Below, one piece after another: positions 44,063 through 53,668 of a stretch of 64,000 nucleotides of DNA. The stretch is from Dyella caseinilytica (GTDB lineage: Bacteria > Pseudomonadota > Gammaproteobacteria > Xanthomonadales > Rhodanobacteraceae), in the NCBI RefSeq assembly GCF_016865235.1, contig NZ_CP064030.1:2852001-2916000 (forward strand), written 5' to 3'. Every line of letters starts with the position of its first letter. Positions within the stretch are counted from its first letter, which is position 1. The notes under the pieces are model-generated. The model saw nothing but the letters and a program-made list of their open reading frames with translations, was not told the DNA's origin and did not search any database. The translations under genes and the position numbers were made by a program.

Positions 44063-44095
44063 TATGACAGATCGCTTACGGGGCCCTACCCTCTC

Positions 44096-44222
44096 AAACA
44101 GCAGGCTGTTAAAAAACACGCACATCACAACTTCATTTGCAATATGTCTAATCGCAGTGCAGTCATTGCAGCCAGACCTTCAAGATAATAGGTTGGCCTG
44201 CTGTTTTTTTAAAAGCAGCCTG
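44096..44222. ncRNA. Structured element with two alternative stems
   Basis: AAACAGCAGGC (44096-44106) is complementary to GCCTGCTGTTT (44196-44206), which is followed by four more T, like a terminator with an 89-nt loop. The overlapping word CAGGCTG (44102-44108) is complementary to CAGCCTG (44216-44222), giving a second stem that excludes the first. The EamA gene ends 33 bp upstream. It could be a terminator/anti-terminator pair, a small RNA or a degenerate mobile element end. Confidence 0.45.
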
Positions 44223-44411
44223 AATGCATTACGCAGCAATTAAGCGTGCCAAAAGCCGGAAATGGTCGAATTTGTGTCAACCGTGGAAGCCATTAAGCGT
44301 TGAAAACGACATTGACCGTCGTGCTGACGGCCTATTATCCGCTTGACGCGGAATGGTTTTGGACAACTGAAAGCGTTCCTGCAGACTCGGAGCGAACATC
44401 TGGAGATGGTT

Positions 44412-45671
44412 ATGAGTGCCGACACCCAGCGAACAGCCGGCCACTTTCGCAAGAAGCGCGGCACCCTGATTGCCGTCGTGATTGTGGCAGCGATTATTCT
44501 GCTGATCCTTTTCCATCTCATTTTTGGAGGCAAACCCGCTCGTAACGGTAATCCTCCGCAGGTGGTCAGCGCCGCAACAGCCACGCTTGGCAGCATGCCG
44601 GTGATCCTGAACGAGCTCGGCACGGTCACCCCGACCGCCACCGTGACCGTATTGCCCCAGCTCAGCGGCTATCTGACGGAAGTGGGTTACCAGGAAGGCC
44701 AGGATGTAAAGAAAGGCCAGTTCCTCGCCCAGATCGATCCGCGCCAGTACGAGATCAACAAGCAGCAGGCCGAGGCCCAGTTGGCCAAGGACCAGGCAAG
44801 CCTGGACCAGGCGCGCGCCGACCTGGCCCGCTATGAACAACTGCATCAGCAGAAATCGATTGCCGAGCAGACCTATGTCGACCAGAAATTCCTGGTCGCG
44901 CAGGACGAAGCCGCCGTGAAGGCGGATCAGGCCGCCATCGCACAAGACGAGCTTGACCTGACCTACTGCCACATCACCGCACCGGTGGATGGCCGCATCG
45001 GCTTGCGCCTGGTCGATCCGGGCAACTACGTCACCGCGTCCAGCTCACCCGGCATCGCTGTCATCACCACGATGAAGCCGACCACGGTGGAATTCACCGT
45101 GCCGCAGAATTCACTGAGCCAGGTGCTGGAGCGCTTCAATTCGGGCTCCAAGCTGCCGGTGACGCTGTACAACAGCGATAACACCAAGCAGATTGCCGCC
45201 GGCACGCTGTACGCCATCAGCAACCAGATGGCCACCAGCACCGGTACGGTAACCCTGCGCGCGACGTTCCCGAACGACGATGAGTCGCTGTACCCGAACG
45301 AATTCGTCAACGCACGCTTGTTGGTCAATACCCTGCAGCAAGCTGTGCTCGTGCCCACGCCAGCGGTTCAGAGCGGCGCACCGGGCGATTACGTGTATCT
45401 GGTCAACGCCGATGACACCGTTTCGGTGCATAAGGTGACCCTCGGCCCCAGCGACGGCAAGAACACGGTCATCCTTTCGGGCCTGTCGACCGGGCAGACG
45501 GTGGTGACCGATGGCATGGATCGCCTGAACGACGGCGCCAAGATCAAGATTGCACAAGCGAAGCCATCGGAAGACGGTAGCGCGCCGGCTGCCGCCTCTT
45601 CGTCAGCATCGGCCGCACATCACAACGGTAAGCGGAAGCACACCTCCGATTCCGCTTCCTCGGCGTCGTAA
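44412..45671 (+). CDS. mdtA: RND efflux periplasmic adaptor, MdtA-like
   Basis: The ATG at 44412 has GGAG 6 nt upstream and gives 419 residues. One N-terminal helix (GTLIAVVIVAAIILLILF) anchors it. The lipoyl half motifs (LPQLSGYLTEVGYQEGQDVKKGQFLAQIDP) and coiled-coil hairpin lie at about 90-180, then the beta-barrel and membrane-proximal domains. The last 35 residues are Ser/Ala/His/Lys rich. It links the inner-membrane RND pumps to the outer-membrane channel. It is the first gene of a four-gene run mdtA-mdtB-mdtC-oprM-like. Confidence 0.93.
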   Translation: MSADTQRTAGHFRKKRGTLIAVVIVAAIILLILFHLIFGGKPARNGNPPQVVSAATATLGSMPVILNELGTVTPTATVTVLPQLSGYLTEVGYQEGQDVKKGQFLAQIDPRQYEINKQQAEAQLAKDQASLDQARADLARYEQLHQQKSIAEQTYVDQKFLVAQDEAAVKADQAAIAQDELDLTYCHITAPVDGRIGLRLVDPGNYVTASSSPGIAVITTMKPTTVEFTVPQNSLSQVLERFNSGSKLPVTLYNSDNTKQIAAGTLYAISNQMATSTGTVTLRATFPNDDESLYPNEFVNARLLVNTLQQAVLVPTPAVQSGAPGDYVYLVNADDTVSVHKVTLGPSDGKNTVILSGLSTGQTVVTDGMDRLNDGAKIKIAQAKPSEDGSAPAAASSSASAAHHNGKRKHTSDSASSAS

Positions 45672-45689
45672 TCGGCGGGCCCGCATCCG

Positions 45690-48600
45690 ATGAATATTTC
45701 CCGCCTGTTCGTACTCAGGCCGGTAGCCACCTCGCTGCTGATGATCGCCCTCGTACTGGTGGGCTTGGTCGCGATGCGTTTCCTGCCGGTTTCATCCCTG
45801 CCTGACGTCGATTACCCGACGATCCAGGTGCAGACCTTCTATCCGGGTGCCAGCCCCTCGGTGATGGCCACCACCGTTACGGCACCGCTGGAAGTACAGC
45901 TGGGTGAAATCCCCGGCCTGCAGCAGATGACGTCCAGCAGCTCGGCTGGCGCATCCATCATCACGCTGCAATTCGACCTGTCGCTCAATCTCGACGTGGC
46001 CGAACAGAATGTGCAGGAGGCGATCAACGCCGCCAACAGCCTGCTGCCAAGCGGCCTGCCGGCGCCGCCGACCTATGCCAAGGTGAATCCGGCCGATCAG
46101 CCGATTCTCACCTTGGCGGTCACCTCCGATTCGATGTCGCTGACCCAGCTGCAGGACATCGCCAATAACCGCCTCGGCACCAAGATCTCCGAAGTGCCCG
46201 GCGTGGGCCTGGTGACACCAGCCGGCGGCAATGTGCCGGCCGTGCGTGTGGAAGCCGATCCGCAGAAGCTGGCGGCCTACGGTCTCAATATCGACGACCT
46301 GCGCTCGCTGATCTCCAACGTCAACGTCAGCCAGCCCAAGGGCAACTTCGACGGTCCCAAGCTCGACTACACGATCAACGGCAACGATCAGATCCAGGAT
46401 CCGAAGGATTATCTGGATACGGTGATCTCCTACCAGAACGGCGCGCCGGTCTATTTGAAGGACGTCGCGCGTGTCACGCAAGCCGCGCAGGACACCGAAC
46501 AAGGTGCCTGGTACAACAAGACGCCAGCCATCGTGCTCAACGTGCAGCGCCAGCCCGGCGCAAACGTGATCGCCACGGTCGACCAGATCACCAAGGAATT
46601 GCCACAACTCGAATCCACCCTGCCCGCCGGCATGAAAGTACAGGTGGTTTCCGACAGCACCGGGGTGATCCGCTCGTCGGTTTCCGATGCCGCGTTTGAG
46701 CTGGTGCTCGCCGTGGTGCTGGTGGTGCTGGTGATCTTCGTGTTCCTGCGCAATCTGCCCGCTACCATCATCCCCAGCATCTCCGTGCCGGTCTCGCTGA
46801 TCGGCACGCTGGCGATGATGTACGAGCTCAATTACTCGATCGACAACCTTTCGTTGATGGCGCTGATCATCGCCACCGGCTTCGTGGTCGACGACTCGAT
46901 CGTGATGATCGAGAACATCGTGCGCTATCTGGAAGAAGGCGAGACGCCGCTGAACGCTGCGCTGATTGGCGCGGGTCAGATCGGCTTCACGATTCTGTCG
47001 CTGACCGTTTCGCTGATCGCCGTGCTGATCCCGCTGCTGTTCATGGGCGGCGTAATTGGACGCCTGTTCAGTGAATTTGCGGTCACACTCGCAGTGACCA
47101 TCGTACTGTCCGGCGTGGTGTCACTGACCTTGGTACCGATGCTGTGCGCGCGTATTCTTCGTGCTGAATCGGATCGACATCCCAGCCGTTTCGAGAAGAT
47201 CAGCGAGGGTTTGTTCAACAAGACCCTGGCGGCCTATGAACGCGGCCTGCGCGTCGTGATGAATCACCAGCGAATGACCCTGGTGGTATTCGTCATCACG
47301 GTAGCCATTACCGCCGCGCTGTACATCATCATCCCCAAGGGCTTGTTTCCCGTGCAGGACGTGGGCGTGATCCAGGGCATCAGTGTCGCCGACAACTCCG
47401 TGTCCTACACGACCATGGTTGAACGCCAGACCGCGCTGGCCGAAGCCATCCTCAAGGATAAGGATGTCGTCAACCTGACCTCCTATGTAGGCATCGACGG
47501 CACCAACACCACGCTCAACAACGGTCGCTACCTGATCAATCTGAAGTCACGTGACGATCGCTCCGAGACCGCCGAACAAATTGCCCGTCGCATCCAGACC
47601 GAAGTGGCGAATGTTCCGGGCATCAAGTTGTACCTGCAGCCGGAGCAGGACCTCACGCTGGATACCACCATCTCGCCCAACCAGTACCAGTTCGTGCTGC
47701 GTGGACCGAGCCAGCAGGCATTCCAGCAATACGTACCGGCCTTGATCGACAAGATGAAGCAGATCAAGTCGATCCGGGACGTCACCAGCGATCTGAACAA
47801 CGACGGCCTGAGCGTCAATGTCGAAGTCAATCGCCAGTTGGCGGCGCGCTTCGGCATTACGGCGGCGACCATCGACAACGCGCTGTACGACGCGCTGGGC
47901 CAGCGCATCGTGTCCACCATCTTCGATCAATCCAGCCAGTATCGCGTGATCCTGGTGGCCAAGCCGGAAAAAATGCCGACGCTGCAATCGCTGGGCGAGC
48001 TATATCTGCCCAGCCAGACCAGTAGCACCGGCCAGGTGCCACTGAGTGCGATCGCCAAGATCGAAGTCACCAAATCACCGCTGGTGATCAGTCATCTGGC
48101 TCAGTTCCCGTCAGTGACCATTTCCTTCAACCTCGCCCAGGATGCGTCGCTGAGCAAAGCCGTAGATGAGGTCAATCAGGCCGAGAAGGCTGTGAATCTG
48201 CCATCGTCGATCACCTCGTCGTTCCAGGGTGCGGCGCAGGCGTTCCAGGATTCGCTGTCTAGCGAGGTCTATCTACTGATCGCTGCGCTGGTTGCCGTGT
48301 ATATCGTGCTGGGCGTGCTGTACGAGAGCTTCATCCATCCAGTGACCATTCTCTCGACGCTGCCTTCCGCAGGTATCGGCGCGCTACTGGCGCTGATGGT
48401 GGCTGGTTCCGATCTGGACGTGATTGGCATCATCGGCATTGTGCTGCTGATCGGTATCGTGAAGAAAAACGCGATCATGATCGTGGACTTCGCGCTCGAG
48501 GCCGAACGCGAGCATGGCAAGCCGCCGGCTGAAGCCATCTTCGAAGCGTCGCTACTGCGTTTCCGCCCCATTCTGATGACCACCTTGGCGGCAATGCTCG

Positions 48601-48797
48601 GCGCACTGCCGATGTTGCTGGGCTCCGGCACCGGTTCTGAGCTGCGCCGGCCGCTGGGTCTGGCCATCATCGGCGGCCTGACGCTGAGCCAGATGCTGAC
48701 ACTGTTCACCACACCGGTGATCTATCTGTTCTTCGATCGGTTGGCGCAGCGCTTCCAGCGCAAGCCGTCGCTGGCGGCGGGAGATAGCACGCCATGA
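45690..48797 (+). CDS. mdtB: RND efflux transporter, MdtB-like
   Basis: The 1035-residue RND pump has 12 membrane helices and two large periplasmic loops. It has the start ISRLFVLRPVATSLLMIALVL and the proton-relay pair in GFVVDDSIVMIENI in TM4. The first porter loop contains LDVAEQNVQEAINAANSLLP. Length and motifs match MdtB, one half of the MdtB2C heterotrimer. It starts 18 bp after mdtA and is followed by mdtC after 88 bp that include a family A palindrome. Likely exports novobiocin, bile salts or similar compounds. Confidence 0.93.
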   Translation: MNISRLFVLRPVATSLLMIALVLVGLVAMRFLPVSSLPDVDYPTIQVQTFYPGASPSVMATTVTAPLEVQLGEIPGLQQMTSSSSAGASIITLQFDLSLNLDVAEQNVQEAINAANSLLPSGLPAPPTYAKVNPADQPILTLAVTSDSMSLTQLQDIANNRLGTKISEVPGVGLVTPAGGNVPAVRVEADPQKLAAYGLNIDDLRSLISNVNVSQPKGNFDGPKLDYTINGNDQIQDPKDYLDTVISYQNGAPVYLKDVARVTQAAQDTEQGAWYNKTPAIVLNVQRQPGANVIATVDQITKELPQLESTLPAGMKVQVVSDSTGVIRSSVSDAAFELVLAVVLVVLVIFVFLRNLPATIIPSISVPVSLIGTLAMMYELNYSIDNLSLMALIIATGFVVDDSIVMIENIVRYLEEGETPLNAALIGAGQIGFTILSLTVSLIAVLIPLLFMGGVIGRLFSEFAVTLAVTIVLSGVVSLTLVPMLCARILRAESDRHPSRFEKISEGLFNKTLAAYERGLRVVMNHQRMTLVVFVITVAITAALYIIIPKGLFPVQDVGVIQGISVADNSVSYTTMVERQTALAEAILKDKDVVNLTSYVGIDGTNTTLNNGRYLINLKSRDDRSETAEQIARRIQTEVANVPGIKLYLQPEQDLTLDTTISPNQYQFVLRGPSQQAFQQYVPALIDKMKQIKSIRDVTSDLNNDGLSVNVEVNRQLAARFGITAATIDNALYDALGQRIVSTIFDQSSQYRVILVAKPEKMPTLQSLGELYLPSQTSSTGQVPLSAIAKIEVTKSPLVISHLAQFPSVTISFNLAQDASLSKAVDEVNQAEKAVNLPSSITSSFQGAAQAFQDSLSSEVYLLIAALVAVYIVLGVLYESFIHPVTILSTLPSAGIGALLALMVAGSDLDVIGIIGIVLLIGIVKKNAIMIVDFALEAEREHGKPPAEAIFEASLLRFRPILMTTLAAMLGALPMLLGSGTGSELRRPLGLAIIGGLTLSQMLTLFTTPVIYLFFDRLAQRFQRKPSLAAGDSTP

Positions 48798-48822
48798 TGG
48801 CTTGCATGCCATGCAGCCTGCC

Positions 48823-48856
48823 CCCTCTCCCTCCGCATGCTCCACAGGGGAGAGGG
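48823..48856. repeat. Family A palindrome
   Basis: CCCTCTCCC (48823-48831) pairs with GGGAGAGGG (48848-48856) around a 16-nt loop in the gap between the MdtB- and MdtC-like genes. It is the same dispersed family as at 11943-12102 and 19377-19402. Being inside an operon, it could attenuate or stabilise mRNA. Confidence 0.8.
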
Positions 48857-48885
48857 AGCCGAAGCATCATCGCTGGTGATGCGCC

Positions 48886-51800
48886 ATGAACATCTCGGCG
48901 CTCTTCATCAAGCGGCCGGTGGCGACCACCCTGTTGGCGATCGCCATCCTGCTGTCGGGCTTGCTGGCATATTTCCATTTGCCGGTGGCGCCGCTGCCCA
49001 ACGTCACCTATCCGGTCATCGTGGTGCAGGCCAATATGGCCGGCGCCAGCCCGGACATCATGGCGTCGACAGTGGCCGAGCCGCTGGAAAAGCGCCTCGG
49101 CGCGATTGCCAATGTGACCGAGCTGACTTCGCAAAGCTTCGTCGGCTCCACCCAGATCGTGATTCAGTTCGGCCTCAATCGCGATATCAACGGCGCCGCC
49201 CGCGACGTGCAGGCTGCCATCCAGGCCGCACGCGCCGACTTGCCGACCACGCTGCGCAATAACCCGAGCTATCGCGAGTACAACCCGGCGGATTCGCCGA
49301 TCATGGTTCTCGCGCTGACATCAAAAACACTGACCCGCGCGCAGCTTTACGATTCGGCCGATTCGGTGATCCAGCAGCAGCTCTCGCAGGTCGATGGCGT
49401 GGGCCAGATCACTCTGGGCGGCAGCGCCCTGCCCTCCGTGCGCGTGGAATTGCAGCCTGACAAACTCAACAGCTACGGCATTGGTCTGGAAGACGTGCGC
49501 GCAGCCATCAGCGCCGCCAATGCTGACAGCGCCAAGGGTCATATCGATCAGGATGGTCAGCGCTACGAAGTCACCTCCAACGACCAAATCAACAAAGCCG
49601 CGCCTTACCGCGACCTCATCGTTGCCTATCGCGACAATTCGCCGGTACTGCTGCGTGACGTGGCGGATGTGCAGGACTCCGCGGAAAACATCCGCAACAT
49701 GGGTCTGTACAACGGCCAGCCCGCCGTACTGGTGATCGTGTATCCGTTGCCTGGCGGCAACATCGTCAAGACCGTTGGGCAGATCCGCAACGTGCTTCCC
49801 TCGATTGAAGCCACGCTGCCGCGCAATGTGCATATCGGCATCGCCGTCGATCGCTCACAGTCCGTGAACGCGGCGGTAGGCGATACCGAACGCTCGCTGT
49901 TTATCGCGGTGCTGTTGGTGATCGGCGTGGTGTACGTGTTTCTGCAATCACCACGCGCCATCCTGATTCCCGCCGTGGCATTGCCGCTGGCCATCGTCGG
50001 CACCTTCGGGCCGATGTACCTGATGGGCTATAGCCTGGACAACCTCTCGCTGATGGCGCTCACCATCGGCACCGGCTTCGTGGTCGACGACGCGGTCGTG
50101 GTGCTGGAAAACATCGTGCGTCATGTCGAAGAAGGCATGGACGTGCGCGAGGCGGCACTTAAAGGCAGCGGCGAAGTCGGCTTCACCGTAATCTCGATGA
50201 GCATCTCGCTGATCGCGGTGTTCCTGCCGATTCTGTTGATGCCCGGCATCATCGGCCTACTGTTCCACGAATTCGCCGTCACCTTGTCGATTGCGATTCT
50301 GTTGTCGCTGCTGATCTCGCTCACAGTCACACCAACCATGGCCGCCTACCTGCTGCGCTCCGGTGCAGCCATGCACTCCAAGGCGCGTTGGGCGGTGTGG
50401 TACGAGAAACAGTTCGAGCGCTTCAAGCAAGCCTATTCGCGCTCGCTCAGCGCCGTGCTCAACAACGCGCTGATGATCGGCCTGATGCTGATCGGTCTGA
50501 TTGTGCTCAATGTGTTCATGATCAAGCTGCTGCCTTCCACGTTCTTCCCGGAACAGGACAACGGCATTCTGATAGGACAGATCATTGCCGACCAGAGCAT
50601 TTCCTTCCAGGCGATGGAGCAGAAGCTTGCGCAGCTGCAATCCATCGTGCAGAAGGACCCTGCTGTCGCCTCAGTGGCGGGCTTCACCGGCGGACGCGCA
50701 TTGAATACGGCTAACGTGTTCGTGGAACTCAAGCCCCTTGCCGAGCGCAAGCTCTCGGCGGCGCAAGTGGTAGATCGGCTGCGCCCCAAGCTCAACGCCG
50801 TTTCCGGCGCCAAGCTGTTCATGCAGGCCGCGCAGGATCTGCATATTGGCGGACGATCGTCGGCGGCGGAATACCAGTACACACTGACCAGCGATGATCC
50901 CACGGCGCTCTACACCTGGGTGCCAAAACTGGTGGCGGAGCTGGGCAAATACCGCAGCCAAATGCAGGATGTAAATTCCGACCTGCAACAGAACGGCTTG
51001 CAGACCTATGTGAATTTCGACCGCGCCACCATGGCCCGCTACGGCTTTGCGCCGAACCAGATCGATGCCGTGCTTTACGACGCCTTCGGCCAGCGCACCG
51101 TTTCGACTGTCTACAACCAGCTCAACCAGTATTACGTGGTGATGGAAGTCGCGCCGAAATACTGGCAATACCCGCAGATGCTGGACCGTGTTTTCTTCAG
51201 CACCGCGGCGGGCAATCCCACGGGCACGCAGCAGACGCAGATGCCGGGTGGCACGGTTTCCGGTGTGACGGCGCATTCGGCGGTGACGGCGTCCAGTTCC
51301 GGTGCGTCGAGCACCAATTCGCTCAATGCAAACGCCCAGGCCAACCAGCTCACCAACGCGATTTCCAACTCCAAGGGCGGAACCTCCAGCGGCAGCGCGG
51401 ACAGCACGGCTGCCGAAACGATGGTGCCGTTCCCGGCCATGCTCAGCTATACGAGCAATCACACGGCAACTCAGGTGAATCACCAGGATGGCCTGGTTGC
51501 CAGCACCATCTCGTTCAACCTGCCGCCGGGTGGCTCGCTGAGCAACGCGATCACCGCGATCAACCAGGCGATGCAGGCGCTTGGTATGCCGGCATCCATC
51601 CATGGTGCTACAGCGGGCGCGGCGCAGGTCTATTCGCAATCGATGTCGACCATGCCGCTGCTGATCCTGGCGGCACTGGCGGCGGTGTATATCGTGCTCG
51701 GCATTCTGTATGAGAACACCGTGCATCCGATCACCATTCTGTCCACTCTGCCCTCAGCGGGCATCGGCGCAACGCTGGCGCTGCTGATCTTCGGCACGCC

Positions 51801-52200
51801 GTTCTCGGTGATCGCGATGATCGGCATCATTCTGCTCATAGGCATCGTGAAGAAGAACGCGATCATGATGATCGACGTTGCCATCCATCTGCAGCGCGAC
51901 GAAGGTTACGAACCCATGAAAGCCATCCATGACGCCGCTGTGATGCGTCTGCGGCCAATCATGATGACCACTGCCGCCGCCGTGCTGGGTGCGGTGCCGC
52001 TGGCTGTTGGCATCGGCCAAGGCGCATCGCTGCGCCAGCCACTAGGTATCACCGTGATGGGTGGCTTGCTTCTCAGCCAGGTCTTTACCCTGTACACGAC
52101 ACCGGTGATCTATCTTTTCCTCGACCGCCTGCGCGCAAGACTCGCCAGGTGGTCCGCCACCTTGCCGTGGAACCGATCGGACGCGAGTGCATCAACATGA
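48886..52200 (+). CDS. mdtC: RND efflux transporter, MdtC-like, with Ser/Thr-rich insertion
   Basis: The 1104-residue protein is about 80 residues longer than E. coli MdtC (1025). It has the RND start (ISALFIKRPVATTLLAIAILL), the relay motif GFVVDDAVVVLENIVRHVEEG and the C-terminal half from about residue 860. A low-complexity stretch rich in Ser, Thr, Asn, Ala and Gly lies at about residues 776-846 (nt about 51211-51424), between VFFSTAAG and MVPFPAML in the second periplasmic loop. It is the partner of the MdtB-like pump. Its TGA overlaps the outer-membrane factor ATG by four bases. Confidence 0.92.
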   Translation: MNISALFIKRPVATTLLAIAILLSGLLAYFHLPVAPLPNVTYPVIVVQANMAGASPDIMASTVAEPLEKRLGAIANVTELTSQSFVGSTQIVIQFGLNRDINGAARDVQAAIQAARADLPTTLRNNPSYREYNPADSPIMVLALTSKTLTRAQLYDSADSVIQQQLSQVDGVGQITLGGSALPSVRVELQPDKLNSYGIGLEDVRAAISAANADSAKGHIDQDGQRYEVTSNDQINKAAPYRDLIVAYRDNSPVLLRDVADVQDSAENIRNMGLYNGQPAVLVIVYPLPGGNIVKTVGQIRNVLPSIEATLPRNVHIGIAVDRSQSVNAAVGDTERSLFIAVLLVIGVVYVFLQSPRAILIPAVALPLAIVGTFGPMYLMGYSLDNLSLMALTIGTGFVVDDAVVVLENIVRHVEEGMDVREAALKGSGEVGFTVISMSISLIAVFLPILLMPGIIGLLFHEFAVTLSIAILLSLLISLTVTPTMAAYLLRSGAAMHSKARWAVWYEKQFERFKQAYSRSLSAVLNNALMIGLMLIGLIVLNVFMIKLLPSTFFPEQDNGILIGQIIADQSISFQAMEQKLAQLQSIVQKDPAVASVAGFTGGRALNTANVFVELKPLAERKLSAAQVVDRLRPKLNAVSGAKLFMQAAQDLHIGGRSSAAEYQYTLTSDDPTALYTWVPKLVAELGKYRSQMQDVNSDLQQNGLQTYVNFDRATMARYGFAPNQIDAVLYDAFGQRTVSTVYNQLNQYYVVMEVAPKYWQYPQMLDRVFFSTAAGNPTGTQQTQMPGGTVSGVTAHSAVTASSSGASSTNSLNANAQANQLTNAISNSKGGTSSGSADSTAAETMVPFPAMLSYTSNHTATQVNHQDGLVASTISFNLPPGGSLSNAITAINQAMQALGMPASIHGATAGAAQVYSQSMSTMPLLILAALAAVYIVLGILYENTVHPITILSTLPSAGIGATLALLIFGTPFSVIAMIGIILLIGIVKKNAIMMIDVAIHLQRDEGYEPMKAIHDAAVMRLRPIMMTTAAAVLGAVPLAVGIGQGASLRQPLGITVMGGLLLSQVFTLYTTPVIYLFLDRLRARLARWSATLPWNRSDASAST

Positions 52201-53654
52201 AGATTTCCCATACCGCGTTGGCTATATCGCTGACACTGCTGCTCGGCGGCTGCATGGTCGGGCCTGACTATCATCGTCCGCAGGCGCCAGTGCCCACCCA
52301 GTACAAAGAGCTTTCTGGCTGGATGCAGGCCGCACCTTCCGACGAAGCGCCAAAGGGCGACTGGTGGACGACCTTCAACGATCCACTGCTCGACCAGCTG
52401 GAGCCGCAAGTATCGGTTTCCAACCAGACCGTGCGCCAAGCCTATGCCAACTACCAGGAAGCGCTGGCCGACGTGAAAGTGGCGCGCGCGTCGTTGTTCC
52501 CCACCATTGGCTTGAGTGGTTCGGGTACCAAACAGCGAACTACCAGCAGCAGCGCCAGCCTCAACCCGGATTTCCATCCGGTCAGCACGTCCGGCTCGGC
52601 CGAAGGCAATATCAGCTGGGCGCCTGATCTGTGGGGCAAGGTCCGCCGCACTATCGAGGAAAACAAAGCGACGGCGCAGGCCGACCAGGCCACGTTGGCC
52701 AACGCCACGTTGTCCGAGCAGACGGCCCTGGCTACGGCCGTGATCGAGCTGCGCGTGACCGATGCCAACACCGACTTGCTCCAGAAAACAGTGGACGCCT
52801 ACACCGAATACCTGCGTGTCGTGGAGAACCAGGGCACGGCCGGTACCACGCCGCCTTCCGATGTCATTACCGCACGCACGCAACTGGAAAATGCCAAAGC
52901 GAGTCTGATCGCGCTGGGCGTTGCACGAGCCCAGTATGAGCACGCGATTGCGGTGCTGGTTGGCAAGAATCCGGAAGAACTCGATATTCCGCACAGCACA
53001 ACGCTACCTACACTGCCCGACGTCCCGGTTGGCGTACCTTCGACCTTGCTGCAGCGTCGTCCAGACATCACGGTCGCAGAACGCCAGATGGCGGCACAGA
53101 ACGCGGCGGTCGGCGTGGCGATTTCCGCGTATTACCCCAGCATTTCGCTGTCGGCAGCCGATGGTTTCTCGCAATCGCCGCTGGCAGGATTGCTGCATCT
53201 AGCCAATCACATATGGTCCGTTGGTGCAGATGTCGACGAAACCGTGTTCGATTTCGGCGCACGTCACGGTGAAGTGGCCGCTGCCAAAGCAGCCTACGAG
53301 GCTGCCGTCGCCAACTATCGCGGCACCGTGCTGACCGCCTTCCAAAACGTAGAAGATGATTTCTCCGGCCTGCGCATCCTTGCCCAGCAAGCCGACGTCC
53401 TGGATGCAGCCGTAAAGGATTCCACGCAAGGCGCGCAGATCGCTTTGAATGAATACCAGGCCGGTACCGTGGATTACACCACCGCCGCCACGGCGCAAGC
53501 TACGCAGCTGAGCACGGAAGAAAGCGCGTTGAGCGTGAAACAACAACGCCTGCTCGACACCGTGTCGCTGATCGGCGATCTGGGCGGTGGCTGGTCCGCC
53601 GATCAGCTGGGAGATTCGAAGCAGGCAGACAAGCAAGCCAATGCCGAGCACTGA
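52197..53654 (+). CDS. NodT family outer-membrane efflux lipoprotein
   Basis: Translation at the ATG 52197 gives 485 residues with a lipoprotein signal ending LLGGC (Cys 18). Two TolC-type coiled repeats follow (GPDYHRPQAPVPTQY; about residues 65-260 and 265-470), with the sequence VPSTLLQRRPDITVAERQMAAQNAAVGVA typical of the NodT/OprM group. It provides the outer-membrane tunnel for the MdtABC-like pump, as E. coli uses TolC. ATGA overlap with mdtC shows coupling. The C-terminal end is polar and ends in H. Confidence 0.93.
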   Translation: MKISHTALAISLTLLLGGCMVGPDYHRPQAPVPTQYKELSGWMQAAPSDEAPKGDWWTTFNDPLLDQLEPQVSVSNQTVRQAYANYQEALADVKVARASLFPTIGLSGSGTKQRTTSSSASLNPDFHPVSTSGSAEGNISWAPDLWGKVRRTIEENKATAQADQATLANATLSEQTALATAVIELRVTDANTDLLQKTVDAYTEYLRVVENQGTAGTTPPSDVITARTQLENAKASLIALGVARAQYEHAIAVLVGKNPEELDIPHSTTLPTLPDVPVGVPSTLLQRRPDITVAERQMAAQNAAVGVAISAYYPSISLSAADGFSQSPLAGLLHLANHIWSVGADVDETVFDFGARHGEVAAAKAAYEAAVANYRGTVLTAFQNVEDDFSGLRILAQQADVLDAAVKDSTQGAQIALNEYQAGTVDYTTAATAQATQLSTEESALSVKQQRLLDTVSLIGDLGGGWSADQLGDSKQADKQANAEH

Positions 53655-53668
53655 ACAGGCCTATCCAC

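Noticed and set aside
44096..44222. Integron attC-like recombination site
   Set aside because: The arms lack the RYYYAAC/GTTRRRY core pair and no integrase is present; an RNA structure explains the pairing better.
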